Part shown: positions 16,297-25,305 of the stretch, piece after piece
Layout: each line of letters starts with the position of its first letter
Position numbering within the stretch: position 1 is the stretch's first letter
From: Mycobacterium sp. 1100029.7
Lineage (GTDB): Bacteria > Actinomycetota > Actinomycetes > Mycobacteriales > Mycobacteriaceae
Reading direction: 5' to 3'
Length of the DNA stretch: 64,000 nucleotides
Assembly (NCBI RefSeq): GCF_001665235.1
Contig: NZ_LZSC01000082.1
Span: 1 to 64,000, forward strand
The notes under the pieces: generated by a model
Told to the model about the DNA's origin: nothing
Database searches by the model: none
Seen by the model: only the letters and a program-made list of their open reading frames with translations
Program-made: the position numbers and the translations under genes

Positions 16297-16797
16297 ATGT
16301 ACTACCTGCTGATCTTGGCGGTCGCGCTGGAACGCGTCGTCGAGCTGGTGCTGTCCAACCGGAACGCACAGTGGTCTTTCGCCCAGGGCGCCAAGGAGTT
16401 CGGCCGTCCGCACTACGTCGTGATGGTCGTGATTCACAGTGCTCTGCTGGTCGGCTGTGTGGCCGAACCGCTGTTGCTGCACCGGCCGTTCATCGGTTGG
16501 CTGGGCTGGCCGATGCTCCTGATCGCCGCGCTGAGTCAGGTGCTGCGCTGGTGGTGCATCGGCACCCTGGGCCGACGGTGGAACACTCGGGTGATCGTGT
16601 TGCCGGAGGCGCCCCTGGTGCGGCGCGGGCCCTACCGGTTCCTCCATCACCCGAACTATGTTGCTGTGGTGGCCGAAGGGTTCGCTCTACCGCTGGTGCA
16701 CACGGCGTGGCTGACCGCGGCCACGTTCACGGTCGCCAACGCGATCCTGCTGAGCGTGCGCATCCGGGTGGAGAACTCGGCCCTGGGGTACACGTGA
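16297..16797 (+). CDS. ICMT-like membrane methyltransferase (Rv1139c-like)
   Basis: 166 residues with about four membrane helices (residues ~2-18, 40-58, 66-84, 125-150). The SAM-binding signature of isoprenylcysteine carboxyl methyltransferase relatives is clear: RRGPYRFLHHPNYVAVVAEG. In type III PKS clusters this enzyme methylates the phenolic ring or hydroxyl of the alkylresorcinol. The gene begins 24 bases after the PKS stop and overlaps the FAD oxidoreductase by 4 bases (GTGA), so the three genes form an operon. Confidence 0.88.
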   Translation: MYYLLILAVALERVVELVLSNRNAQWSFAQGAKEFGRPHYVVMVVIHSALLVGCVAEPLLLHRPFIGWLGWPMLLIAALSQVLRWWCIGTLGRRWNTRVIVLPEAPLVRRGPYRFLHHPNYVAVVAEGFALPLVHTAWLTAATFTVANAILLSVRIRVENSALGYT

Positions 16798-17810
16798 GTT
16801 CCTACGACACCGACCTGCTGATCGTCGGCGGCGGCCCCGGCGGGCTGGCCACGGCTTTGCAGGCGCGCCGGCACGGGCTTTCGGTGGTGGTGGTCGAGCC
16901 GCGCGACGGCCCGATCGACAAGGCCTGCGGCGAGGGGCTGATGCCCGGCGGTCTGTCCGAACTGACGTCGCTGGGCGTCGATCCGGTCGGCATGCCGTTT
17001 CACGGAATCGCCTATGTCAGCGAGCAGCGCCGCGCGCAGGCCCGATTCCGGACCGGGCCGGGTCGCGGCGTGCGTCGCACCACTTTGCACGCAGCCCTGC
17101 AGGCGCGGGCCAAAGAGCAAGACACCGAATGGATTCGGGCGAAGGTGACCGGTGTGCAGCAGGACGCGCACGGCGTCACCGCAGCCGGTGTGCGCGCAAG
17201 ATTCCTGGTGGGCGCCGACGGGCTGCACTCGACGGTCCGGCGCTGCGTCGGCATCAAGGTGACCGCCGGAAAGCCGCGACGTTACGGCGTGCGTTGGCAT
17301 TTCACGGTGCCCGCCTGGTCGGAGTTCGTCGAGGTGTACTGGTCGCGCTGGGGTGAGGCGTACGTGACTCCGGTGGAACCCGATCTGGTCGGCGTCGCGA
17401 TCCTTTCGCAGGGACGGCCCGACTTGGCCTGGTTCCCGCGGCTGGCCCGCCATCTCGAGGGCGGCAGCCGTGGGTCCGCGCGCGGCTGCGGCCCGCTGCG
17501 ACAGGTGGTATCCCGCCGGGTCGCGGGCCGGGTGCTGCTGGTGGGCGACGCGGCGGGCTACGAGGACGCACTGACCGGCGAAGGCGTCAGCCTGGCCGTC
17601 AAGCAGGCCGGCGCCGCCGTCGGCGCCATCGTCAACGACACACCGGAGGCCTACGAGAAGGCCTGGCACCGGGTGACCCGCAACTACCGGCTGCTCACCC
17701 GCACGGTGGTGCTGGCCAGCACGCCGCGCGCCACGCGTGGCGCGATCGTACCGGCGTGCGAGCGGATCCCCGGACTGTTTCGCTTCGGCGTCAACGTCTT
17801 AGCGAGCTAA
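16794..17810 (+). CDS. FAD-dependent monooxygenase/oxidoreductase of the quinone operon (Rv1138c-like)
   Basis: 338 residues from the GTG that overlaps the previous stop. FAD motifs: dinucleotide fold LLIVGGGPGGLATALQARR, the geranylgeranyl-reductase-like KACGEGLMPGGL, the DG motif FLVGADGLHSTVRR and the second FAD motif VLLVGDAAGYEDALTGEGVS. This is a PHBH/GGR-type flavoprotein. With the PKS and methyltransferase it would hydroxylate or oxidise an alkylresorcinol to the quinone. The sequence upstream in the same frame is antisense-like filler inside the ICMT gene, hence the short start. It converges on the enoyl-CoA hydratase with a 4-base overlap. Confidence 0.88.
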   Translation: MSSYDTDLLIVGGGPGGLATALQARRHGLSVVVVEPRDGPIDKACGEGLMPGGLSELTSLGVDPVGMPFHGIAYVSEQRRAQARFRTGPGRGVRRTTLHAALQARAKEQDTEWIRAKVTGVQQDAHGVTAAGVRARFLVGADGLHSTVRRCVGIKVTAGKPRRYGVRWHFTVPAWSEFVEVYWSRWGEAYVTPVEPDLVGVAILSQGRPDLAWFPRLARHLEGGSRGSARGCGPLRQVVSRRVAGRVLLVGDAAGYEDALTGEGVSLAVKQAGAAVGAIVNDTPEAYEKAWHRVTRNYRLLTRTVVLASTPRATRGAIVPACERIPGLFRFGVNVLAS

Positions 17811-18607
17811 CGGGCCTTCCAGACCGGCTCGCGCTTCTCGGCGAAGGCCAACGGGCCTTCCCTCGCGTCCTCGGACCGGATCAGCGTCCGCATCTCGTTG
17901 ACGGTGCGCTCCCAGCCGATTTCGTCGCCGGTGATCACCCCGTCGTCGACGCCGCACGCGATGCGCTTGCTGGCTTGCACCGACAGCGGCGCGTTGACGG
18001 TGACGCGCGCCGCCATCGCCAGTGCGGCGTCGAGCACCGAGCCGTCCTTGACGACTTGGTTGACCAGACCCCATTCCCAGGCGTCGGATGCCGTCATCGG
18101 CTCACCCGTCAACAGCAGTTCCATCGCCACTTTCCGGGGCAGCTGGTCGACGATGCGGAAAACGCCACCGGCCGCGGCGATCAGTCCGCGCTTGACTTCG
18201 GGCAGACCGAATTTCGCGGCCTCGTCCGCGACGACCAGATCGCTGGCCAACGCCAGCTCGGTGCCGCCGCCCAGTGCGGTGCCGTTGACCGCGGCGATGG
18301 TGGGCTTGTCGATGAAGTGGTGCACGTAGCCGGCGAAGCCCCACTCGCCGTGGTCCGGGTGATAGATGTTCTCGCGGCGCGAAATCGCCTTGAGATCGGC
18401 TCCGGCACAGAAGGATTTGTCGCCGGACCCGGTGATCACCACGGCCCGGACGTCGGCGTCGTGTTGCGCTTCTTCCAGCGCGTCGCCGATGCCGATGCTG
18501 ACCGCGGCATTGATCGCGTTACGCGCCTCGGGCCGGTTGATGGTTATCACCATCACGTTCCCGCGACGCTCGACCAACACCGCGGCAGCGCCGTCGGCGT
18601 CGGTCAC
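17807..18607 (-). CDS. Enoyl-CoA hydratase (Rv1136-like)
   Basis: 266 residues. Unlike the crotonase-like protein at 10914, both catalytic glutamates are present (GGGTELALASD and GLPEVKRGLIAAAGG), with oxyanion parts KSFCAGADLKAI and NGTALGGGTE. Expected reaction: hydration of trans-2-enoyl-CoA in beta-oxidation. The start overlaps the stop of the upstream thiolase by 4 bases, so thiolase and hydratase are made together. Note a longer-than-usual loop (SRRENIYHPDHGEWGFAGY) after the CAGAD motif, consistent with a bulky substrate. Confidence 0.9.
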   Translation of the reverse strand: MTDADGAAAVLVERRGNVMVITINRPEARNAINAAVSIGIGDALEEAQHDADVRAVVITGSGDKSFCAGADLKAISRRENIYHPDHGEWGFAGYVHHFIDKPTIAAVNGTALGGGTELALASDLVVADEAAKFGLPEVKRGLIAAAGGVFRIVDQLPRKVAMELLLTGEPMTASDAWEWGLVNQVVKDGSVLDAALAMAARVTVNAPLSVQASKRIACGVDDGVITGDEIGWERTVNEMRTLIRSEDAREGPLAFAEKREPVWKAR

Positions 18608-19761
18608 AGCAGCTCCACGATGGTGGCGTTGGCCTGGCCACCACCCTCACACATCGTCTGCAAACCGTAGCGAATTCCCTTGTCCCGCATGTGGTACAGC
18701 AGGGTGGTCATGATCCGCGCCCCCGAGCCGCCGAGCGGGTGGCCCAGCGCGATCGCACCGCCGTTGGGGTTCAGCTTCGTCTCGTCGGCGCCGATGTCCT
18801 TGAGCCAGGCCAGCGGAACCGGCGCGAACGCCTCGTTGACCTCGTAGGCGCCGATGTCGCCGATGGACAGCCCGGACCGCTTCAACACCTTCTGGGTGGC
18901 CGGGATCGGTGCGGTCAGCATGATGACAGGGTCGGCTCCGGCCAGGGTCGCGGTGTGCACCTTGGCAATTGGCTTCAGCCCTAGCTCTTTGGCCTTCTCG
19001 GCGGACATGAACAACAGCGCGGCCGCACCGTCGGAGATCTGCGAGGAGTTACCGGCGTGAATCACGCCGTCCTCCTTGAATGCCGGCTTCAGCGAGGCCA
19101 TTTTCTCCATCGGAGTGCCCCGGCGGATGCCTTCGTCCTTGAGCACCACTGACTTTTCTGAGCCATCGGCTACCGTAATGCCGACGATCTGGTCGTCGAA
19201 CGCTCCGGAATCCTGTGCGGCAGCAGCCTTTTCGTGTGAGTCAAGGGAGAACTGGTCGAGTGTGGTGCGGTCCAGACCCCATTGTGAGGCGATCATCTCC
19301 GCACCCAGGCCCTGGTTGGGAACCTGGCGGTCGTAGCGGTCCAGGAAAGCGTCCGGGTAGGGCCGCCCACCGTTGGCCAGCGACGCCCCCATCGGGGTCC
19401 GCGACATCGACTCGACACCACCGGCGACGACGACGTCGTAGTGCCCGGCCACCACACCGGCCGCGGCGAAGTGAATGGACTGCTGGCTCGAACCGCATTG
19501 CCGGTCGACGGTCACGCCCGGAACGGTCTCCGGCCAGCCGGCCGTCAGCAGCGCGGTGCGGCCGATGTCGAGGGCCTGCTCGCCGGCCTGCATCACGCAG
19601 CCCCAGATCACGTCGTCAACGATTTCGGGGTCGATGCCGGCGCGGGTGGCCAGTCCGTTGAGCACCTGTGCGGACAACTCGGCGGGGTGCACCCCGGAAA
19701 GTCCTCCGTTGCGCTTGCCGATGGGTGAGCGCACGGCCTCGACGATGACAGCTTCGGGCAT
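18604..19761 (-). CDS. Acetyl-CoA acyltransferase (thiolase; Rv1135c-like)
   Basis: 385 residues, degradative thiolase. Nucleophilic Cys89 in DRQCGSSQQS, NEAFAP, the His of GHPLGGSGAR and the second Cys of MCEGGGQANA are all present. It cleaves 3-ketoacyl-CoA with CoA to acetyl-CoA (or propionyl-CoA for methyl-branched substrates) and a shortened acyl-CoA. AAAGGAG 8 bases before the ATG is a good ribosome site. It heads an operon with the hydratase and is divergent from the WS/DGAT gene over 180 bases. Synteny suggests Rv1135c. Confidence 0.9.
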   Translation of the reverse strand: MPEAVIVEAVRSPIGKRNGGLSGVHPAELSAQVLNGLATRAGIDPEIVDDVIWGCVMQAGEQALDIGRTALLTAGWPETVPGVTVDRQCGSSQQSIHFAAAGVVAGHYDVVVAGGVESMSRTPMGASLANGGRPYPDAFLDRYDRQVPNQGLGAEMIASQWGLDRTTLDQFSLDSHEKAAAAQDSGAFDDQIVGITVADGSEKSVVLKDEGIRRGTPMEKMASLKPAFKEDGVIHAGNSSQISDGAAALLFMSAEKAKELGLKPIAKVHTATLAGADPVIMLTAPIPATQKVLKRSGLSIGDIGAYEVNEAFAPVPLAWLKDIGADETKLNPNGGAIALGHPLGGSGARIMTTLLYHMRDKGIRYGLQTMCEGGGQANATIVELL

Positions 19762-19941
19762 GGTTGTGTCTCCTTTGACTGGTTCTTGCGTCGATTGTCA
19801 ACCAAGGGGTTGGGCGGCCGGGTGGCGGGGTGGTCTGACACGCCCGACGTGCACCCGCGACGCCGTCAGCGCAGACGGGACCCTCGTGCCGAACCAGAAG
19901 TTTGTTCTCCACAACGGCGTGCACGCGGCGATAATGGTCGA

Positions 19942-21318
19942 GTGAAGCGGCTCAACGGTATGGACGCGATGCTGCTGTACAGCGAGACGCCGAATCTGCA
20001 CACCCACACGCTCAAGGTCGCGGTCGTCGACGCCACCGACGGCGATTTCAGTTTCGAACTGTTCCGGGACACGCTGCTGCACCGGCTGCCTCGACTGGAT
20101 CCGTTGCGCTACCAGCTCGTCGACATTCCCTGGCGCCTGCACCACCCGATGTGGCTGGAAGATTGCGAGGTTGATCTCGATTACCACGTGCGACGGGTGC
20201 AGGTGCACGCCCCGGGCGGGCGCCGGGAACTCGACGAGGTGATCGGCACCGTCGCCAGCACCCCACTGGATCGCAGTCGCCCGCTGTGGGAGTTTCACGT
20301 CGCCGAGGGCATGGCCGACAACAGAGTCGCGGTTATCGGCAAGATGCATCATGCCCTGGCCGACGGGGTTGCCTCGGCGAATCTGCTGGCCAAGCTCATG
20401 GACCCGGACGACCCGGTGCCGGCTCAGACGCGCGGTCGCACCGACTGCGCTCCGCCGTCGACGACGGAGCTGCTGCGGGCCGCCGGCCGTGACCACGCGC
20501 AACAGTTCGCGGCGTTGCCCGGCGTCGTCGCCGAGGCGCTGGCCGGTGCCCGACGGCTCCGGCGCCGAGCTCGGGAGCGGGAAAAGCAGCCGGATCTCGC
20601 CGGGCTGCTGCAGGCCCCGGCCACATTCCTCAACCACGTGGTCTCCCCTGGCCGCACCTTCGCCACCGCGACGCTGTCACTGCCGCAGGTGAAGGAAACC
20701 AGCAAGCAGTTGCGGATCACGATCAACGACCTGGTGATGGCCATGGCCGCGGGGGCGTTACGGGAGTTGCTGGTGCGCTATGACGGCGCCGCGGACCGGC
20801 CGCTGGTGGCCTCGGTTCCGGCGAGCACGGACCGGTCCCCCGACCGGATCAGCGGCAATGAGCTTGGCGGCATGGTGGTTTCGTTGCCGACGCATGTCGA
20901 AGATCCGCGCGAGCGGGTCCGCCTGACCTCGCTGGCCACGTCCATCGCCAAGGAGAACAACGAACTGTTCGGCCCTGAGTTGTACGGCAAGCTGATCACT
21001 TACCTGCCGCCGATCGCCGCACCGCCGGTGTTCAATCGGCTGGCCCGACGAAACGCCAAGAACCGGCTCTTCAACGTCCCGGTGTCGAATGTGGCCGGGC
21101 CGCGTGAGCGCGGCCGGCTGGCCGGCGCTGTGGTCAGCGAGATCTACTCCGCGGGCCCGCTGATCGCCGCGTGCGGGGTCAACATCACCGTGTGGAGCTA
21201 CGTCGACCAGCTCAACATCTCGGTGATCGCCGACGACCGCACCCTCGACGACACGCACGAGGTGACCGATGCCATGGTCCGGGAATTCAGTGAACTCCGT
21301 TGTGCGGCAGGTCCTTAA
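19942..21318 (+). CDS. Wax ester synthase/diacylglycerol acyltransferase (WS/DGAT)
   Basis: 458 residues from GTG 19942 (MKRLNGMDAMLLYSETP, the usual N terminus of the family). Catalytic motif HHALADG (around residue 135, MHHALADGVASAN), the conserved SRPLWEFH, and the C-terminal DUF1298 part with FNVPVSNVAGP. The enzyme joins acyl-CoA to diacylglycerol or a fatty alcohol, giving storage lipid; mycobacteria have many copies. A longer reading upstream to 19786 is not supported. The convergent acyltransferase gene ends 9 bases after its stop. Confidence 0.9.
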   Translation: MKRLNGMDAMLLYSETPNLHTHTLKVAVVDATDGDFSFELFRDTLLHRLPRLDPLRYQLVDIPWRLHHPMWLEDCEVDLDYHVRRVQVHAPGGRRELDEVIGTVASTPLDRSRPLWEFHVAEGMADNRVAVIGKMHHALADGVASANLLAKLMDPDDPVPAQTRGRTDCAPPSTTELLRAAGRDHAQQFAALPGVVAEALAGARRLRRRAREREKQPDLAGLLQAPATFLNHVVSPGRTFATATLSLPQVKETSKQLRITINDLVMAMAAGALRELLVRYDGAADRPLVASVPASTDRSPDRISGNELGGMVVSLPTHVEDPRERVRLTSLATSIAKENNELFGPELYGKLITYLPPIAAPPVFNRLARRNAKNRLFNVPVSNVAGPRERGRLAGAVVSEIYSAGPLIAACGVNITVWSYVDQLNISVIADDRTLDDTHEVTDAMVREFSELRCAAGP

Positions 21319-21327
21319 CGCACCACG

Positions 21328-22119
21328 TCAGCCGATGATCGGGAACCGGCGCTGTCGTGCCAGCCGGTCCAGGCCGACTTGCATCACCGAGCGGACGTGA
21401 GCGTCGATTTCGGCGACGTCCGGGTCGGCGCCGAAGCGCGCACCGAGGTCGATCGGCTCCAGCACGTCGGTGACAATCTTGGTCGGCAGCGGCAGATTCG
21501 GTGGCACGATCATGCTCAGCCCGAACGGGAAGCCCAGGGTGAGCGGCAGGATGTCGGAACGAAAACGGTTCAGGCCCAGCCGTTTGGCCAACCAGGTTCC
21601 GCGCGTCAGGAACAGCTGGCTTTCCTGCCCGCCGACGGAGACGGCCGGCACGATCGGCACGCCGGCTTCGAGCGCGGACCTGACATATCCGGTGCGGCCG
21701 TTGAAGTCGACGACATTGGAGGTCAACGTGGGCCGATACGCGTCGTAGATGCCACCCGGGAAGGCCAGCACGACGCCACCGGAGCGCAGCGCGTCCGCGG
21801 CGTTGGCCGCGCTGGCATGGATCACGCCGAGCCGGCGCAGCCAGTCCGCCACCGGGGCGGGGAACAGCCCGTCGTGCCCCAGGGTGTACAACGGCCGGTC
21901 GTAACCGAATTCGTCGTAGAACGCCGCGGCGAAGATCAACACATCCGGGGTGAACATGCCGCCCGAGTGGTTCGCGACGATCAGGGCTCCGCCCTGCGGC
22001 GGCATCGAGTCCAGGCCGCGCACCTCGAACCGGAACCACCGCTTCGCGATTGGCGCGGCCGCACTGACCAGCCGCTCGGTGAAGCCTGGGTCCCAGTCGG
22101 CGATCTCGTGCCCGCTCAC
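21328..22119 (-). CDS. Lysophospholipid/diacylglycerol acyltransferase-like protein
   Basis: 263 residues. PlsC-like acyltransferase fold: VANHSGGMFTPDVLIF as the catalytic block, VVLAFPGGIYDAYRP as the glycerol-phosphate/acyl-binding block and GVPIVPAVSVGGQES. The catalytic block has His followed by Asp seven residues later instead of the usual HX4D, as seen in the MGAT/DGAT-like branch of the superfamily with bulky NHSGG loops, so the acceptor may be a neutral lipid. The GTG start overlaps the P450 stop (GTGA): it is the second gene of a P450-acyltransferase unit, which suggests the P450 product is acylated. Confidence 0.82.
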   Translation of the reverse strand: MSGHEIADWDPGFTERLVSAAAPIAKRWFRFEVRGLDSMPPQGGALIVANHSGGMFTPDVLIFAAAFYDEFGYDRPLYTLGHDGLFPAPVADWLRRLGVIHASAANAADALRSGGVVLAFPGGIYDAYRPTLTSNVVDFNGRTGYVRSALEAGVPIVPAVSVGGQESQLFLTRGTWLAKRLGLNRFRSDILPLTLGFPFGLSMIVPPNLPLPTKIVTDVLEPIDLGARFGADPDVAEIDAHVRSVMQVGLDRLARQRRFPIIG

Positions 22120-23384
22120 CGGATTGGCGTGAACCCGACGTGCAATTCGGTGAGCCCGCGCATCTGCCAGGTGGGTTCGTAGCTGTAGCGACGGGCGTCA
22201 GGCGGTCCGTGTGCTGCCTCGAGGATGCAGATGTCGGACATCCGGTCGAGGATGCGGTTCAGCGATATCCGCCCCTCTGCCCGGGCCAGCGGTGCGCCGG
22301 GGCACGAGTGATTACCCCGCCCGAAGGCCACATGCTCGCGAACATTGGGACGGTCCACGCGAAACTCGTTGGGCGAATCGAACTTACGCCCGTCACGATT
22401 GCTCGCTCCCGGCAGCAGCATCACCGTGCTGCCGGCGGGGATCTTGCTGTCGCCGACTGTCGTCGTGGTCCGCGCCATCCGGAAGTGGCATTTGACCGGA
22501 CTTTCCATCCGCAGCGTCTCTTCGACGAAAGCCGGTATCTTGCTGCGGTCTTCGCGAAGCAACGCCTGAAGATCAGGGTTTTCGGCGAGGATGCGCACCC
22601 CGAAGCTGAGCAACTTCGTGGTGGTCTCCTGGCCGGCGGCGAACAGGAAGGCGGCCAGTCGCACCACGTCCATGACTTCAGGAGTCGCGCCGTCGGGGTA
22701 TTTGGCCAGCGCCAGCTCCGTCAGCACGTCCGATCGCGGTTCTTCGCGGCGCTCGGTGATGTAGGCAGAGAACTTGTCGTTGAGATACTCCAGCGGGTTG
22801 AGCGCACGCGTCATCGAGTCATCCTCGATACCACCGGAGACCTTGCCGGAGAACACCGCTCGGAACTCCTCGTGATCTTCGGGCGGAACCCCAAGGAGGT
22901 CGGCGATGACCAATCCGGAGAACGGCCGGGCGTACGCGTCGAGGAATTCACAGCTGCCGCGGGAGACGAACTCGTCGAGCTGCGCGTCGGCCAGCCGCCA
23001 CATGAAGTCTTCGTTTTCCTTGAGCCGCTTGGGCGTCAGCAGCCGGCTGAGCAACCCCCGGGTGCGGGTGTGCTCCGGCGCGTCCTGGGTGACGATGTGT
23101 TCGCTCATCGGGATCTGCGACCGGTGCGCCTCGATCAGCTCGCCGATGTCGTCTCCCTCGGGCTCGAACGGTAGCCCGGAAAACGGTCCCGCGACCGAAA
23201 CACACGACGAGAACGCCGGATCCTTGTAGACGGCAAGAGCTTCTTGGTGCCCGGTCACGGTCACGACGCCTTGCTGGGGCTGCGGCAGGACCGGGCACTG
23301 CCCGCGCAGATGGTCGAAATAGGGGTAGGGATCGGGGTTCAGCGACGCGTCCGTGAAGAAGTCAACCGATTCGTACTCCGTCAT
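22116..23384 (-). CDS. Cytochrome P450 (first of two)
   Basis: 422 residues from ATG 23384 (MTEYESVDFF); an ATG 12 bases upstream is possible but lies too close to the predicted transcript start. All P450 marks are present: I-helix AGQETT (250-255), ExxR at 289-292 (EETLR), and the haem loop FGRGNHSCPG with Cys361 (F-x2-G-x3-C-x-G, with Pro after the Cys instead of the usual Leu). Soluble bacterial class I, needing ferredoxin and reductase, neither encoded nearby. It is driven by a copy of the cluster promoter/operator and coupled to an acyltransferase gene. Substrate probably lipophilic. I do not assign a CYP number. Confidence 0.93.
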   Translation of the reverse strand: MTEYESVDFFTDASLNPDPYPYFDHLRGQCPVLPQPQQGVVTVTGHQEALAVYKDPAFSSCVSVAGPFSGLPFEPEGDDIGELIEAHRSQIPMSEHIVTQDAPEHTRTRGLLSRLLTPKRLKENEDFMWRLADAQLDEFVSRGSCEFLDAYARPFSGLVIADLLGVPPEDHEEFRAVFSGKVSGGIEDDSMTRALNPLEYLNDKFSAYITERREEPRSDVLTELALAKYPDGATPEVMDVVRLAAFLFAAGQETTTKLLSFGVRILAENPDLQALLREDRSKIPAFVEETLRMESPVKCHFRMARTTTTVGDSKIPAGSTVMLLPGASNRDGRKFDSPNEFRVDRPNVREHVAFGRGNHSCPGAPLARAEGRISLNRILDRMSDICILEAAHGPPDARRYSYEPTWQMRGLTELHVGFTPIR

Positions 23385-23413
23385 GCCCACCCCCATGCGC
23401 TGTCGCCCCTCCC

Positions 23414-23442
23414 AATCTAAGTCGGAACAAACTTTAGGTCAA
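23414..23442 (-). promoter_or_regulatory. Cluster promoter/operator, copy a (P450 gene)
   Basis: On the minus strand: -35 TTGACC (23442-23437), 17-base spacer, -10 TAGATT (23419-23414). The operator-like core is TTGACCTAAAGTTTGTTCC (23442-23424). The predicted transcript would start near 23407, 22 bases before the ATG. The core closely matches copies at 29834, 30753, 32572, 36484 and 37890. Confidence 0.6.
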
Positions 23443-23602
23443 GTTGACGGCCAGCGGGCTCCTGTCCCCGAGGTGTGTGCGGGGAGGGCGACGACACGCC
23501 GACGAACTCCGCCCAGAGCGCACAGCCGAACCCGGCACGGCGCCCACGAGACATCTGCACTGAAAAGGCTGTGTCGCAGCCGGTTACGACGCGTGCTTGC
23601 GC

Positions 23603-23659
23603 CGACATTGCCGCCAGGGTCGCAACGCGCGTGAGATCACAACCCCGGCGGCAATGTCG
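23603..23659. terminator. 13-bp perfect inverted repeat after the aldehyde dehydrogenase gene
   Basis: CGACATTGCCGCC (23603-23615) pairs perfectly with GGCGGCAATGTCG (23647-23659) around a 31-base loop. It begins 14 bases past the dehydrogenase stop, so it is in the 3' untranslated part of that gene and upstream of the next unit. The long loop is unusual for an intrinsic terminator; a protein-binding site or an RNA structure are alternatives. No other feature was seen in 23443-23602. Confidence 0.45.
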
Positions 23660-23672
23660 ACATCGTTGCGGT

Positions 23673-25160
23673 CTAGCCGACGGCGGGGTACGCCACCGAC
23701 TTGATCTCGGTGTACTGGTCGAAGCCGGCGATACCGTTCTGGCGACCGATGCCGCTCTCCTTGTAGCCGCCGAACGGCGAATCGGCAGCGTACCCGGCAC
23801 CGCCGTTGACGCCCATGAAGCCGGCCTTGATCCGGCGGGTCACCGACAGCGCCCGCTCGAGCGAACCGGCAAACACGTTGCCGGCCAAGCCGTACACACT
23901 GTCGTTGGCGATCCGGATCGCGTCCTCCTCGTCGTCGAACGGGATGACCGAGAGCACCGGGCCGAAGATCTCCTCCTGCGCGATGGTCATCTTGTTGTCG
24001 ACGTTGGTGAAGAGCGTTGGGCGGATGTAATACCCCTTGTCGAAGCCGGTTTCCGCGCCGGGGCCACCGACCAGAGCGGTGGCACCCTCGTCGACGCCCT
24101 TCTGGATGTAGCTGTTCACCCGCTCGAACTGGCGCTGCGAAATCACCGGCCCGCACAGCGTTCCGGGATCCTGCGGGTCACCGCACGTGACATTCTCGTA
24201 GATGTTCTTGAGGATCTCGACGCCCTCGTCGTAGCGGGATCGCGGCAGCAGCAACCGAGTTGGGTTGGCGCAGCCCTGACCGGCGTGCATACACGGCGCG
24301 ATGCCGACCATGCATGCCGTGGCGAAGTCGGCGTCCTCCAGCACGATCGTGGCCGACTTGCCGCCGAGCTCCAGGAACAGCCGCTTCATGGTGGCCGCAC
24401 CCTTTTCCATGATCCGCTTGCCGACCACCGTCGAGCCGGTGAACGAGATCAGGTCGACCTTGGGCGACAACGTGAGTTCTTCGCCGACGAAGTGGTCCGA
24501 GGCCGTGACGACGTTGACGACACCGGCTGGGATGTCCGTCTTTTCGGCGATCAGCCGGCCCAGCCGGTTCGCGTTGAACGGGGTGTTCGGCGCCGGCTTC
24601 AGCACTACGGTGTTGCCGCTGCCCAGTGCCTGGCCGAGCTTGTTGAGGGTGACCTCGAACGGGAAGTTCCACGGCACGATCGCGCCGACCACTCCGACCG
24701 GCTCGCGCCACACCTTGATCGTGGTGTTCGCGCCGGTGAGGCTGATGACCCGGTCTCCGAGGTCGGTCTCCCAGGCGTACGAGTCGATCAGCCGGGCCGG
24801 ATATTTCAGCCCGTCGGCCAGTGGTGCGTCCAGCTGCGGGCCGTAGGTGATCGCGCGAGGCGCGCCGACCTCGAGGATCAGCTCCTCACGCAGCTCGTCG
24901 ATCTCGGACTCGATCGCCTCGTGCAGCTGCAGCAGGCAGCGCTTGCGCAGCTCCTTGTTCGTCGACCAGTCGGTGTCGTCGAAGGCGCGGCGGGCGGCAT
25001 CGATGGCCCGGTGCATGTCCTCTTTGGAGGCGTCGGACACCTCGCCGAGCGACTCCTCGGTCGCCGGGTTGATGTTGGTGAAGGTGCCGGCCTGGCCCTC
25101 GACGAGCTTGCCGTCGATCATCATCTTCGGCTCGAACCGGACCTTTACAGTGTCAGCCAT
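23673..25160 (-). CDS. NAD(P)-dependent aldehyde dehydrogenase
   Basis: 495 residues, full ALDH length. NAD-binding WNFPFEVTLNK and FTGSTVVGKRI, catalytic Glu264 (LFLELGGKSA) and nucleophile Cys297 (MHAGQGCANPTRL), and the C-terminal GGYKESGIGRQNG. Oxidises an aldehyde to the acid; in this cluster it could follow a P450 and an alcohol dehydrogenase. It stands alone between two P450 genes; a possible own promoter is TTGCCA-N16-TAAGGC (25240-25213, minus strand), which lacks the cluster operator. The 145 bases before it also hold CGTGCG-N5-CGCACG (25268-25284), a small hairpin after the next operon. Confidence 0.93.
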   Translation of the reverse strand: MADTVKVRFEPKMMIDGKLVEGQAGTFTNINPATEESLGEVSDASKEDMHRAIDAARRAFDDTDWSTNKELRKRCLLQLHEAIESEIDELREELILEVGAPRAITYGPQLDAPLADGLKYPARLIDSYAWETDLGDRVISLTGANTTIKVWREPVGVVGAIVPWNFPFEVTLNKLGQALGSGNTVVLKPAPNTPFNANRLGRLIAEKTDIPAGVVNVVTASDHFVGEELTLSPKVDLISFTGSTVVGKRIMEKGAATMKRLFLELGGKSATIVLEDADFATACMVGIAPCMHAGQGCANPTRLLLPRSRYDEGVEILKNIYENVTCGDPQDPGTLCGPVISQRQFERVNSYIQKGVDEGATALVGGPGAETGFDKGYYIRPTLFTNVDNKMTIAQEEIFGPVLSVIPFDDEEDAIRIANDSVYGLAGNVFAGSLERALSVTRRIKAGFMGVNGGAGYAADSPFGGYKESGIGRQNGIAGFDQYTEIKSVAYPAVG

Positions 25161-25305
25161 TTCTGTTCAGCTCTCTTTACACTCGTTCGCTTGTGACTCG
25201 TCCCTGCGGAGAGCCTTACTGGAAACTAGCCGATTGGCAACCTGCAACCTGCGGGCAGCCCCCTTGACGTGCGATTACCGCACGCTCGACGATGCCGTAG
25301 CAGCC

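Noticed and set aside
15208..16650. Minus-strand frame of 480 codons opposite the type III PKS
   Set aside because: His/Gln/Arg-rich shadow of the PKS and ICMT genes; no domain.
23475..25196. Open plus-strand frame of 573 codons opposite the aldehyde dehydrogenase
   Set aside because: Arg/Asp/Val-rich antisense-type composition with no motif; the minus strand has a complete ALDH with catalytic residues.
25268..25284. CGTGCG-N5-CGCACG as a firm terminator of the four-gene operon
   Set aside because: Only 6 bp with no U tract; mentioned in the neighbouring gene entry but not called separately.
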